A DNA stretch of 64,000 bases from Chloranthus sessilifolius (Eukaryota > Streptophyta > Magnoliopsida > Chloranthales > Chloranthaceae). Where the stretch lies: the NCBI GenBank assembly GCA_021018995.1, contig CM037588.1:144107725-144171724 (forward strand), written 5' to 3'. How positions within the stretch are numbered: position 1 is the stretch's first letter; every line of letters begins with the position of its first letter. Shown in pieces: positions 11,522 through 24,079 of this stretch. The position numbers and the translations under genes are program-made. Below the pieces are notes generated by a model that worked only from the letters and a program-made list of their open reading frames with translations, did no database searches and was not told the DNA's origin.

Positions 11522-14111
11522 TGTTGGTGCGCACTTTTTCTGGGTTCTTCTCGGTTCCTGTTGAATAAGTGGCTTCCAATTCTGTCCTATTGAACTCTAG
11601 CGATGCGGTGTATGTGATAAGGTGGGGATAAATAGTAATAGGAGGAATTTCCTAAGATGATTCCTAGTTAATGTATGATTGCAAGCTGCAGATATTTATC
11701 GACGCTGTAACATGTCAATGATCACGCATTTAAGCGGGAGTGGGTTACTTCTATACTGAATCGTCCGCCTGCGAACGTCAGCAGTAGTGTCCTCTTTTAA
11801 TTAGATAGTTTCAGCTTTCTTTGCAGTTTCCCTTGTTGCTGCTATGGTCAATTTAGATTCTTTTTTTGTGTTATGAATTATGATTAGGTGAGCTTATTAT
11901 GATGGATTATTTTAGTGTCCTGATGCTATCAGGAGTCCAATCATTTTCAGTTTCTCAGTATCATTAGGAGTCCAATTAATATCAAAGTCCTAGTACTGCT
12001 AAGAGTCTAATCAATTTCAGTCTCCTACTGGTACTAGGAGTGCAGGTGTATCAGTTACAATAATATTCTGATTAAACAAAAGAGTTCAATTATATCGCAA
12101 TTCTAGATAAAGCAGGTATACTAATTTTATTGCAATTCTAGACAAGTAGATGTATCAATCGCCTGACAATCACAACTAAAGCACTTAAGGTAATCTTACT
12201 AGCATTCTAATTTGAAGAAAACAAAGACTAATTTTTTTTAGGATTTTTGATTGAAGCAATAAATCAATTTACTAAATTAGAAATAAATGATCGAGGCGAC
12301 AAAATTAACTCTTTCTTTTTTAGAATCATAATCTACGGATCAATTATGGTATAAATCTAACTAATAATAAATGAATTAACTTTCCTAAATTCTGGTTGAG
12401 ATAATAAAGTAACTGAACTAGAAGACTAAATTGAATCAAAGCAAATAATGATATGAAGGCTTGTTTGATGCAATTAGTCAATTATATTGAAATAATAAAA
12501 AAAACTAAACTATAATTAACTAGTTAATCCTAAACAATCTAAAAAAAAGGGGGGTTAGGCCCGCTATGCTAAGAAGGATTGGCCTCATTCCCGAGTACCC
12601 TCCGTAAGCTCCCTTGGGCAAATCGGATGGCTGAGATAAAAGATAGGTGGATGATTGAATAATAAAAAGGGAGATTTTTAGAATTGAATTCGAAATTATA
12701 ATAAGAAATTAGATTGAGAAACTAAAGTTATGAATTTTTAGATTTTTGACAGTATGAAAATATAGAATTAAATTATAGATTAAAATTTATGACTGAATTC
12801 GGGTTCGAAATCATAAAAAACAGGCAGTATGATTAAGTACTAGTTCTGAACTCTGAGAGTCAGAACCAGAAATTAATGACAGGACTGTAGATTAAGATTT
12901 TAGAGTAGAATCAGAGCATAAGGTCGGTATGTCGGACTGCTAGATTAAGAACCGGTTCTAGAAACAGAGAACTAGAACCAAATATAAAGAATTTCGGTCC
13001 GAAGAGGGTGCTACGGTCTAAAAATTAGAAATAGAATTGAATAGTTAAACTAAGGGGGATATCCTAAGTCTAAAATAAGATTAAATTCTTACCTAAGGTC
13101 GAGGCTGCGAAGAGGAATCATCGAAGATCCGGGGGTTTGAATCTCGAAATTATAACTAATTTGCTCTATGGACTTGTCCTCGAAGTTCTCTGGTTTCGAA
13201 GTTCCAAAAAATTCCGTTCTCTCTCTCAAAATTACCAGCCTCCTCGTGTTGTGCTCGAAGAGGATGCTACAGTATAAAAATTAGAATCGGGGCTATGAAG
13301 AGAAATCTCGGAGTTCGAAAATTAAAATCATGGCTAATTTGCTCTAGGTATCCATTCTCGGAGCTCTCTGGTTTCAGAATTTACGCTCTCATTTCTCAAA
13401 ATTTGCAACCCCTCTCTCTCTTCGAGAAAAAAAGCTTTTATAGGTTTTCATTCAATTATGCACTCCTTTTCGGATGTTTAACTGAATTGCGCGCCAGTTT
13501 TCTGGTGCTTAATCGTTTTGAGTCGATCACCGACTCAGTGAGCGACGGGCTGAATTACTCAGTGGGTTTCCTAGTCTTAACGAAATCAGGACTAATTACG
13601 CGCATGGTGGGATGTGCGTAATCCAATTAAACGTGTTACTTGAAGCACTTAATCGAGGAAACGTAGGAGTCAAGGATAGGAGACTAGGTCGGGCATAGGC
13701 CAATTGTGCACTAGTGGTGTAGCGCTCAATCCGATCACACATCTGTTTTCAGGCACGTAATCGAGTCTTGAAATGGTCTTTGAAAGGAAGGTTGGTCTAA
13801 AAGGGGACTGATCGCGCACTTGTGGTTCTGCGCATGATCGAATTACGTGCGGGTTTTTAGACGCTTAATTCAGGGTTGTCTGGGTATGGTCTCAAGAATG
13901 GAATGCAGAACTATTGTTTAAGTCTGCATTCTAACTATATACTATTGCTTAGTATATAGCCTCCCTACATTGGGATCTGAGCCACAAAGCTATTATTTCA
14001 GCTTGTGTTCAGCCATATACAGTTGCATGGTCCCATGCCGAGGGTTAAAAAGGTCAAGGGGTGACTAAACGAATTTGTGTACTCCGAGAGGGCGAAATGG
14101 GGGTGTCTACA
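11522..14111 (-). mobile_element. Solo LTR of the element B family inside element A
   Basis: The segment is an inverted copy of B's LTR. It begins TGTTGGTGCGCAC, the complement of B's LTR end, and finishes GTGTCTACA, the complement of B's LTR start. It is flanked by perfect GTATA on both sides (11517-11521 and 14112-14116). No internal region is attached, so this is a solo LTR left by LTR-LTR recombination. It carries only one to two of the hairpin units that are about sevenfold in B's LTRs, and it is more diverged from B's two LTRs than they are from each other. Confidence 0.92.
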
Positions 14112-14116
14112 GTATA

Positions 14117-14605
14117 GACATCGGAGAAAAGGAGTGGGTGGCCAGGCTGGAAGTGCAGGTACCCCCAAATCTGAAAAGAGCAATCAAGATAAATGATGTG
14201 TTAGATACAGGATGAATGACTAGCCAATGAACTAAGGAAAGTGGAGAGTCAGGGGTTACCTCGATCATAGGCCAGAAACTGACGATAGAAGCCGTATTCC
14301 CAACTGAGGCGCAGGCCAGGCTAGACATTAGCACGACATATCCGGCCCCACCCTAGTCATACCGATGCACGTCGTCCCAGTTTCCCATAAGGCAAAACAA
14401 AGACAGTGAAACCCAAACTCCGCTAGCATTTGTAAAGAGGGTCTTGCCTAAGATGAAGAGGAGCGAGATGCGAGCCAACATCAGGGCACGCTCAGGCTAA
14501 AGGAAGATATCCGCATCCGGCTGGCTCAGACCCACCAACTCGTGCTCACCAAACAAATTTGCCAACCAAGATAATTTAACCTCAGAGCCATGCTTGTTCT
14601 GAGTG
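14117..14605 (-). pseudogene. Element A antisense gene 2 (PMD gene), middle portion (fossil)
   Basis: On - this segment encodes RALMLARISLLFILGKTLF, a SGVWVSL block, the GNWDDVHRYD block and a GGAGYVVLMSSLACASVG block. The run of blocks matches the second half of the plant mobile domain, where a W/G-G-A segment precedes a short Leu-rich helix. It sits between a solo LTR on its downstream side and element B on its upstream side. The target duplications of both insertions show it was once contiguous with 10329-11521 and 55978-56577. Confidence 0.75.
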
Positions 14606-14610
14606 GAGGG

Positions 14611-17395
14611 TGTAGGCACCCCCATTTTACCCTCAAGGAATATACAAATCTATTCGGTCAACCTTTGACCTTACCCTTGACTTTTTAGAAAGGACTTACC
14701 TTCTCTGAAAGCTTCACATCCCGACATAGGAACCATATACTGAAACAATAGTATATGGCTGAACACAGGCTGAAATAATAGCACTGTAGTTCAGATCTCT
14801 TTACCCTAATATGGGACCATGTAATGAAACAATAGTATATGGCTGAACACAGGCTGAAATAATAGCTCTGTGACTCAGGCCTCATAACCCTAACGTGGGA
14901 GCCGTGCACTGACACAATAGTACATGGTTGAATACAAGCTGAAACAATAGCTCTGTGGCTCAGATCCCAACGTAGGGAGACTATATACTGAAATAATAGT
15001 ATATAGTCAGAATGCAGACTGAAATAATAGTCTAACATTTCAAACCCCTAAACCCTAATATGGGACCATATACTGAAACAATAGTATATGGCTGGACACA
15101 GGCTGAAACAATAGCTCTGTGGCTCAGGCCCCATGACCCTAACGTGGGAACCATGCATTGAAATAATATTACATGGTTGAACACAGGCTAAAACAATAGC
15201 TCTGTGGCTCAGATCCTAATATAGGGAGACTATATACTGAAACAATAGTATATAGTCGGAATGTAGGCTGAAATAATAGTCTGGCATTTCAGACCCGACC
15301 CAGACCAGGACAGCCCCGAATCATGTGCCTAAAACTACGCGTGCAATTTGATCGCACGTAAAATCACAAATGTGCAATCAGTTCCCCTTTTAGACTAGAC
15401 TCCATTCCCCAGACTGCCTCGAGACTTGATCACGTGCCTCACACGAGACGCACAATCGGATTAAACGCCAGACCACCAGCGCGCAATTGGCCTACCCCGA
15501 CCTAGTCTTATCGTCCTTGACCCCCAAGTTTCCTCAATTAAGCACTTCGAAAGAGACGCTTAATCGGATTGCGTATTTCACCCCAAGCGCACAATTAGTC
15601 CTAACAATGTTAGAACTAGGAAACCCGCTGAGTAAGTCAACTGGTCGCTCATTTAGTCGATGACCGACTCAAAGCAATTAAGCACTGGGAAACTGGCGCA
15701 CAATTCGGTTAAACGCCTAAAACAGGATGTTTAATTAGAGAAAACCCTATAAAAATATATTTTTTTTATCTGGCCAAGTGGCTGGAACAACATGAGAGAG
15801 AATGGATTTTTTTGGGATTTCGAAACCAGAGAACTCCGAGAACGAACCCACAGAGAACATGACTATGATTTCGAGATTCAAGCTTTGAAATTTGAGACTT
15901 CTCTCCGCAGCCTCGACCATAGGTAAAAATTTAGTCTTTAATTCCCGACCTTAGCTTTAATTCCCAACCGTAGCACCCTTTTCGGACCGTAATTTTTAGT
16001 CTCTGATTCTAGTTCTTCGATTCTAGAACCAATCCTTAATCAAACGACCTGATTTACCGATCCGTAGACTTTAATTTCGTTCTAAAATCTTAACTCCAGT
16101 CCTATCATTAATCTTTGGTTCTAGTTCTTAGTTTCTAAAACCAGTCCTTAATCATACGGTCTGATTTTCTAATTTTGGACCCGAATTCAGTCCTAGAATT
16201 TTAAATTTCTAATTTTAATTTCTGAATTTAATATTTCTAAATTCAATCCTTAATTTAGTTTTCTAAAACTCTAGTTTCTAAATTTAATCTATAATTATAA
16301 CCCCGAAATCAACTCTAAAAATCTAAAAAAATAATATTATAATCCAAAAATCTAATTTATCTTTAATCTCAGCCATCCGATTTACCCAAGGGAGCTTACA
16401 GAGGGTACTCGGGAACGAGGCCAATTCTCCTTAGCATAGCGGGCCCAAAACTCCTTTTTTTTTTTTTTAATTTTAGAATTAATTAATTGCTTTAATTAGT
16501 TCTTATTTCAATACAATTAATTAATTACATTAATTAAACTTTTAGTTCAATTACTTAATTGCTTTAATCAGAATTTTAGGAAAGTTAGTTTATTTATGTT
16601 AATTAGATTCTAGTATAATTAATTCATCGTTTCGATCATAATTTTAGAAGAAAATCAGTTCCTTTATTTCGATTAGTAGTTTAGTAAAGTTAATTCATTG
16701 CCTTAATTAGTGTTTTAGTAAAAATCAGTCTTTTATTCTAATTAGAATTCCAGTCAAATTATTATATTTGCTCCAGTTAAAATTTCAACACAATTAGTAT
16801 ACTTGCTTTACTTAGAATTTTAGTATAATTAGTATGCTTACTTTAATTAGAATTCCAGCATAATGAACATGTCTGATTTAATTAGAGTTCCATTACAATT
16901 GACATACTTGCATTCCTAGTACAATAAGGAGACTGATATTAATTGGACTTTTGGTAAGACTAGGAAACTAAGATAAATCAGACTCCTAACAGGACTCTAA
17001 TATTGGATTAAACCACCATAATAAATCCCCACACCACTAAGTTCACAATAGAATTAGGAAATCTAAATCAATCAGAATCACTACAATAACAAGGAAAAGA
17101 AAAGAAAATTAAACTATCTAAATTATAAGAAGAGCCATAACTATGGCGGCGTTACATGGCGAACAATTGATAAAAAGTAACCCACACTTTCATTGTAAAG
17201 TGTAGTGGCGGCGTGTTGACATCATTAAATATCTGCAGCTGATGATCGTAACAAACTAGGAATCTTCCTAGAAAACTCTCCCTTTTATTTTACCTCCAAC
17301 AGTCCAAACGCTGCATCGCTAGAGTCCACTTGGACAGAATTGGGCCACTGATTCAACGAGGACTGAGAGGAAGCCAGAAAAAGTGCACACCAATA
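14611..17395 (+). repeat. Element B 5' LTR
   Basis: The LTR is about 2.79 kb. It starts TGTAGGCACC after the GAGGG target copy and ends CACCAATA. It has three zones: a tandem hairpin array (14733-15290), a zone rich in GCGC/TAATT-type motifs (about 15330-15745), and a TATA-like CCTATAAAAATATA at about 15745-15758. A long AT-rich stretch follows and probably contains R, U5 and the leader. It matches 53141-55972 along its whole length. Confidence 0.92.
14733..15258 (+). repeat. Tandem hairpin array in the element B 5' LTR (about 7 units)
   Basis: Units start near 14733, 14817, 14901, 14981, 15064, 15150 and 15229, a period of about 80-86 bp. Each holds an imperfect palindrome with arms such as CCATATACT and AGTATATGG around a conserved GAAAYAAT loop. 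Between palindromes lies a second conserved part, GGCTGAAACAATAGCTCTGTG. Arm variants tend to change on both sides (see the CCATGCACT/AGTGCATGG type in the other LTR). Confidence 0.9.
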
Positions 17396-17398
17396 GAC

Positions 17399-17418
17399 TG
17401 ATGATCGCGATGGGACAC
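17399..17418 (+). promoter_or_regulatory. Probable primer-binding site of element B
   Basis: TGATGATCGCGATGGGACAC begins 3 bp after the LTR end. As I recall the 3' end of a plant tRNA-Arg, its complement differs from this by transitions only, as expected after CpG decay. The same TCGCGATGGGA core follows the LTR at 59870. Primer identity is inference. Confidence 0.5.
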
Positions 17419-17650
17419 TTTTGTTGAACTCTTTTTTTTTCGATAGTTAGTTTATTTTATCTTCCCGCCTTTTTCTTTCCATCGCATCATTTAGATTTCG
17501 TTAAATATATGAGTCTTCGTCAAAGACCCGAGATGTCTGGTATACGAAGAGTGATTTTAGGAGACCCCCCATTGTGGGCATATCATGACAACCCTATGTA
17601 CGAAGAAGAACCATTTTACAATTTCAGCCTATGAAAACCTGAGATTAACA

Positions 17651-20430
17651 TGGCTGGCGAACAAGAGAATCCCTTCTCTACCGCACACACCGGTAATAAT
17701 CATAATGGGAGGGATAGTAACACTGGACAAAACCTTACTGCTTAACAAATTATAGAGGTCAATATTCAGAGAATACAGAGAGGAGATGATGACTCTGAGG
17801 ATTGGCCACTACATACGAAATCATTAGGTCACAATAATTTTTAGAAGACCAAGAACGACAGGAAAGGCCACTGCCTACCCCGAGCTCAGTGTCAGCCCGC
17901 ACCTCACCATTGAGACAATCTACTCACATTTTTCAACGATGATTCTCCAGACAAGGTTGGCCCACGGGTTACCCCAAAGGACAACTCCATCAAGATCGAG
18001 GATCTCCCTAAGATGCTCGACGAGTACATGGCCAAGAGAGAGTGCCTTGGTCACTCATTCGGATTCGACAAATTTTACTAGGACGTCGAATTTAACTTAA
18101 CAATAGGATTCAAACCGCCAAAATTTACCAAATATAATGACACCGAAAATCTAAACCATCACTTGGCTCTCTTTTGTAACGATTATCACCCCATACGTGA
18201 TAATCAAGGAGTTCTCATTCACTATTTCCAACGCTCATTAGAAGGAGAAGCTCTAGATTGGATTGCTGGACTCCCGCTTTATAAGATAGAAACATTCGAC
18301 GATTTAGTCGGTCAATTCCTAGACCAGTATAAGTACTTGATCCAAGAGACAGTTAGTCTCTGCGATCTGATGGCAGCAAAGTAAGGACTCGATGAAGAGT
18401 TTACCAACTTCGTCGCCAGATGGCGGAAACTCGCTACTAGAACCAGCACTTCAATGAAAGAGAAAAACTTGATCGACATTATTATCTACAATACTAAAGA
18501 ACCGTTAAAGAGCACACTTGTCATAAGTGATTGCCCTGACTTCACTGCACTCCACTCCCGGGCATCCCGATTAGCGTGATACATTAAAGGCGGAGACCTC
18601 ACCCTATCCGTAGTTATATCGAAAGTAGGCTCTTCCAGTGAATCGAAGTCGAAACATAATAAGAAAGCCTCGAGAACTGAATAGGTCAACACCATTGTCA
18701 ACCAAGGACAAAACTCCGGGAACGGGAATTTCCAACCACGAAACTTCGGACAAAATCAAAATAACAATGGTATACCAACCAAAACCAAGGTACCAATCAT
18801 CCAAGATACGCAAACCAAAACCAAGGCTAGAACCAGAATCAAGGCCAATACCAGAATAGAAACTAATATCCTAACACTTATCAGAACCAGAATGCAACGC
18901 AGAATCGTCTGGCCCATGCGTCAAACTATAATAACATACCTCCACCACAAAATTTTAACCCATCTAGAGGCCCTTATTAGCCGAGGCGGAATTACTACCC
19001 CCCTTTGCCTGACATAATTTTTAACATTTTCCGTCTCCTTAACACTCAGAATCTCCTCAGATTCCTGTAAGAAAGACCTTGCCCATGGCCAACAAATCTA
19101 GATTATAGTAAGTACTATGCATTCCATCGATACGCGGGACACAACCTAGAAGACTGCGGGGTCCTCCGGGATGTGATCTATGGCATGAGTGACTAGAATC
19201 AAATTGACTGGGAGGCACTTAGGAATCCTAACCCCAGTAACAATAGTCAATCCCAACAAAATTTAGGAATCATTAATAACCCTATGCCCAATCATAACCA
19301 AGGAACATCAGCCCAGGTCACTACCATGGATCTCCCCAGTCAATCTTCCTTTCAGTCGTCTACCTTAATCACTCGCGTCTAACCCTCCAACACTATTGCT
19401 ACCCCTGTGAGAGCCTCTTCACCCCTACCACCCCTCAGCTTTAATCACTCGAATTGCCCCACCGAGCCCACCTCTATACCCAAAATTCACTCAGATACGA
19501 GTCCACTCTTTTAGGGCCTCGAGACCATTCCTCCATATCACCCGCCAGAACCTCTAACCCCTCCTAATCCCGAACCAACGCTACTATCACTCCCTATGTC
19601 TGATTCTGAACCCAAGTATGGAGATCACGTTCTTCAAACTGCAGCTCAAATTGCCGCATGGGTAGAAAGCGTCACTCGAAAGTCTCCGAACCAAGAAAAT
19701 GAGATAATAACCGAGTGTTTGCCAAACATAGGAGAACATGAACAAAAAGAACATTTCGAGACTCTAACTCCTCCGAATCCCAAACCAACGCCACTATCAC
19801 TCCATGTGTCCGATTCTGAACCTGAGTATGGATACCACGTTCTTCAAACTATAGCTCAAATTGTCGTGTGGGTAGAAAGTGTCACTCGAAAGACCCCGAA
19901 CCAAGAAAGTGAAACAACCGAGTGTTCACTGAACATAGGAGAAAATGAACAAGAAGAACATTCCGACCTGTGCGAGACACTGGTCTTTGCTTTCCTAGAA
20001 GAGGAGGATTACACATAGTACCTCCCACCTTAGAGCGGCACCATGCAGGTACGCGCCCCAACCTCAAACTTTACTCACTTCGCAAATACATCGACGTCGA
20101 GCCACACTAGGTTCGGTCAACAACCGACTTGCTCGATTCTTAAATCAGGAACTAATTACCCACCTCCACCTTTCCCTCGAAATAAAGATTTTATGAACGT
20201 ACAACCACCAGAGGGGAGCATGAGACAAAAAGAAGTTAACTTACCACCCCCACCTCACATTATCCCTCCACTAATCCCTACACCTCAACCACTCCAATCA
20301 CCTACGCCCAAGGCTCATCGGTTGGGCAAAGAGATCGCATTCGATTCAAGACAAGAATATGACCTTCTACGGCATCTCTAAAAGATCCCGACTCAGATAT
20401 CTATATTAGAACTCATCAAGAAATCGCCTG
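17651..20430 (+). mobile_element. Element B gag region (fossil)
   Basis: The start MAGEQENPF lies at 17651. The capsid-like block at about 18115-18540 contains FTKYNDTENLNHHLALF and FQRSLEGEALDWIAGLP, a Retrotrans_gag-type pattern. Gln/Asn-rich and Pro-rich segments follow. A zinc-knuckle-like module YYAFHRYAGHNLEDCGVL lies at about 19110-19165. The segment 19560-19970 is an internal duplication. The region is broken. It would form the particle core. Confidence 0.75.
19560..19970 (+). repeat. 210-bp direct tandem duplication in the element B gag tail
   Basis: Bases from about 19560 and from about 19770 align at an offset of 210 bp (for example CCAACGC-ACTATCACTCC at 19575 and 19785). The period is a multiple of three, so both copies stay in one frame and give two 70-residue units beginning near SDSEPKYG and SDSEPEYG. 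The copies differ by roughly 15 percent by eye. Confidence 0.9.
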
Positions 20431-20471
20431 ACCATCACCGACTACTAATAAGAACACTTGAAGATACGTAA

Positions 20472-20890
20472 GTGGATGAGGACTCCACATTGGATGAGTT
20501 ATATCAAATTACCTCGGTCATGGTGCAACCCTTGACACTCACTTTCACCGACGCAGACATACCTAAAGAGTCGCTCTGCGGGAGCGCAGCTCCTATATAC
20601 CTTACAGTTACAATTAGAGGGTTCTCCATACCCCACGTGTTCGTCGATACAGGAGTAGGACTCAATATCTGCCCTCTCACAACATTAAAGACGCTCGAAT
20701 ACATGGAACATGATATCTGGCCCTCGGCACTATCTCTTATAGCTTATGACGGCTCGCGTCATTTTGTCAAAGGAGCTTTCAAACTCTAGGTTCACCTCGG
20801 ACCTATAATAAAAGATGTCACTTTTCATATTTTTGATTCTGTTAGTACGTACAATCTTATCATAGGAAAAAAATGGTTAGAGTAAATGAA
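20472..20890 (+). mobile_element. Element B aspartic protease domain (fossil)
   Basis: The translation shows IPHVFVDTGVGLNICPL at about 20628-20680, a retropepsin active-site block of the Tat form, followed by YNLIIGKKWLE at about 20850-20883 near the C-terminus. It lies between gag and the G-patch, as expected. It would cleave the polyprotein. Confidence 0.75.
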
Positions 20891-21174
20891 GGTCATCACA
20901 TTCATATACCACCAATGCGTCAAATTTTCATACGAGGATTCCATTGTCCATATATACGCTGACATGTCCCTCCAGGAGATAGACACAGATTACGCAGCAA
21001 GTATTCCGACAGCCCATAATTTCATATTGAACACGGGTCACATTTAGAAGACCCGAACCTCAGATGAGACAATCATTACGGAAGTCCATCCCCCTACCCC
21101 TCCTAGTTCTCCCCCAACGTGTCAATAAAAATTGATGAGAAGAGAGGTCGGTCCGGACCTCGCCAAACTTTACG

Positions 21175-21420
21175 ACATCAACCCAACAGCGAAAAAAGGT
21201 TGGGACCTCATGTACCAACTCAGATATGTTACCCACACTGGACTCGGTAAAAATAAGTAAGGTCGTGTAGGACCTGTCGTCCCAACGAAAATATATAAAC
21301 GCATAGGGTCAGGTTACCAATCGGATGGCCCACAAGCCGACTTGTTCCCTATCTCACCAAAATGGTCTCTATATGACCACTTCGTCTACGAGACTACTGA
21401 GAAAGTAGATGTACCAAAGT
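21175..21420 (+). mobile_element. Element B G-patch-like segment (fossil)
   Basis: The translation from about 21193 reads KGWDLMYQLRYVTHTGLGKNK. It has the Gly-rich G-patch core in which GLGKN is the recognisable end. G-patch segments between protease and RT are known from Ogre/Tat polyproteins and are thought to bind RNA or RNA helicases. The match is short, so the confidence is moderate. Confidence 0.6.
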
Positions 21421-21459
21421 AGAAGGAAGTGTCCTTTGCTAAATCATAAGAAGCGGAGA

Positions 21460-22560
21460 TCGAACGAATGGTTAAGGCATTCATCGATTTAACGAATTTG
21501 AATGATGATATTGATAAACTGCTCGAGGGAGTCAAACCTTTATTTGACACTAAGGAGCTTATGGAAGAGAGGAAGCAAGAACCTCCAGAACTAGAGCCAC
21601 GTTTAGAGGAGTGGGACTCCACTGACAACAAAGACTTTCACATAGCAGCCTTGCAAGATGACAAAGAGCACTTACACTCGACGTGGAGAGAGGATGACGC
21701 CCTACAAGAAAATCTTAACTCGCATAGCATCCGCCTCGGCCTTAGCCTTGGGGAATGGGAATGCCTGTGGGACTCCCCTTGTACCGCTCACCCATACCAA
21801 CCCCACTGCAGGGCATGCACCAGCATATTAGAACTCTTCGCTAGTTGGATCCGACATTCCACAATAGTAGAATTGAATCACTCCAACCTCGTAACAACAG
21901 AAGCGAGCAATGACCCACCGACTAGGCCACTACCACAAGAAGAAGATAATCTCAACAATCATTTAGTTGACCCAGGGGAAATGCCCACATCGCCCTCATT
22001 AAATTTGAAGAGGAGCTCGAACTAGACACTTCTCCATCCCCAAATGCGCCACAACTTCAAATATTCTAGAAATCTCTTGAGGAAGAGTGGCAACCTCTCC
22101 CGAGTGATGATGAGGACTACTGGATAGACCTCCTCGCACTCGAGTTAGTAGAGCAAGCTAACCTAGGACCTCAAGCACTTTCAGACCAAGAAGACGAATT
22201 CGATACCAGCCTCGACTCTAACTTTGAAGGATGGGAATGTCCTCGGAGATCTCCCTGCATTTCTCACCATTATCAGCCTCATTGCTGAGCATGCGCGCCC
22301 ATTCCGACATACTATGAAGTTTAAGGGAAAGAACTCACTACCCTTGAGGATCCCGTAGGAGGTCATCCTCGACAGGAAGAACAACTGTATTATAACTCTG
22401 AGGATGATAGTTCGACCGATTACGATCTCTAGAGCTTCTTCGAAGAAGAGACGATCAATGTAATAGAGGAAATCTGAACGTCAGTGTCGCTGTCACCCGT
22501 GTCACTTATTCAAAAGATCTCATTAGCTGAGGACTCTAAAAACAAATGCCAAATTTAGAA
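21460..22560 (+). mobile_element. Element B acidic spacer with a repeated Cys motif (fossil)
   Basis: This segment is Glu/Asp-rich. It holds two copies of a motif with the spacing C-x5-C-x8-C-x2-C, at about 21757-21820 and 22228-22296, each starting WEC and containing HYQPHC or PYQPHC. The identical spacing and the His residues suggest a small metal-binding unit. I know no named domain with this pattern. Confidence 0.55.
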
Positions 22561-22728
22561 CAAGTCCACATTTTTTGAAGAATTTTTTGAACGGCTCCAG
22601 CAGTCGTCTCGCTCCCTAAACTAGAGGAAGCAACTCCCCCGGCGCCTCTTGAGGCGATCGACCTTATACCATACCTATTATAGAAAATCAAAAAAATAGA
22701 AAAAGAAGAAAACCCTAAAAATTTAGAA

Positions 22729-24000
22729 ATGCAAAATCCAAAAAAATCAGAAAACCTCAGAAAAGAAAGGGAACCCTTCGTCCCGAATCGAGTTCATGAC
22801 CAACAAGGAAACTTTCCTTCTACCCCATCTCTCTTACGAGGACGTAAGGCATCTAGGCTAAACTACAAGCCAGTCATCATACCAGATGAGGTACTTCACG
22901 ACTTTGAGAAAAGGATCAATAGCCTTGACATTCACCTTACTAAAGATCTCTCGATCATAAATTGTACCGATGAAGGGTTACCTTTCGTAAAATCGAATTC
23001 TCAGTGTAACAATTTCACAGTATATGAGCTTACCAAGGATGAAGATCGAACACCAGTCATCGAGGATGTGCCAGACTTCCAACGGGTTATCAAGTGTTTC
23101 GACGAGCAAACCCAAGCTGCCGTGGAACCTACGGAAGAAATCAACTTTGACACTGAAGAGAAACCTAAGAAGTTACTAATTAGCGTAACACTCAGCTCCC
23201 AGGAACATCAACAAATTGCACAAGTCTTACAAGAGCACCTCGACTCCTTTGCATGGTCTTATGAAGATATGCCTAGTTTAGACCCAAGTTTAGTAGAGCA
23301 TCGCCTTGTCTTAGAACCCGATGCGAAGTCCGTTAAGCAGAAGCTCCGTAGGATGCACCCACAAACAACCCTTCAAGTTAAAGAGAAAGTTGATAAATTA
23401 CACAAAGCCAAATTCATTCGAGTCGTCCTCTTCCCCAAGTGGGTCGCCAACATAGTACCTGTTGCCAAGAAAGATGACAGAGTATGGGTTTGTATTGACT
23501 TCTGAAACCTCAACCAGGCATGTCCAAAAGTCAATTTCCCACTTCCACACATTGACACTCTAGTCGACAACACCGCTGGACATGAGATGCTATCCTTTAT
23601 GGACGGTTTCTCTGGGTATAACTAGATCAAATTAGTAGAGTCTGACAAAGAGAAGACTTCTTTCACCTCACCATGGGAAACTTACTGCTACGCCATCATG
23701 CTTTTTGGGCTAAAAAATGTAGGAGCCACATATCAATGCACCATGATGGCTATTTTTTACGACATAATGCATAAGCGTGTAGAAGTCTATGTCGATGATA
23801 TATTAGTTAAGTCCCAAACGCGGGCAGGACATGTTGAAGCACTTCGGCTGGTGCTATAAAGAGTTAAGAAATATCAGCTAAAAATGAACCCAGAGAAATG
23901 TGTCTTCGGAGTCACCTCCAAAAAATTATTCGGTTTCATAGTCAGCAAGCGAGGAATCGAAGTCGACCCCGCAAAAGTCCGAGCCATTCTTGAGATGCCA
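22729..24000 (+). mobile_element. Element B reverse transcriptase domain (fossil)
   Basis: The segment starts with a Lys-rich linker (about 22685-22790) and an acidic stretch. RT blocks are WVANIVPVAKKD (about 23440-23475), FPLPHIDTLVDN-type (about 23536-23572), MLSFMDGFSGYN (about 23588-23623) and the catalytic box VYVDDILVKS (about 23785-23815). The LFGFIVSKRGIEVDP block lies at about 23930-23970. This is a typical Tat-lineage RT. It is broken. Confidence 0.85.
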
Positions 24001-24079
24001 CCTCCCAGTAATATCAAAGAATTACGAGGCTGATAGGAAAATTATAATTCATCAGGAGGTTTATCTCCTAGCATTCAGG

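Noticed and set aside
14733-15258. CRISPR-like look of the regularly spaced LTR repeats
   Set aside because: The sequence between palindromes is also conserved, so these are tandem repeats in a plant LTR and not repeat-spacer units.
20040-20420. Separate small gene rich in Pro before the protease
   Set aside because: It is the Pro-rich gag-protease linker of element B, in the expected position.
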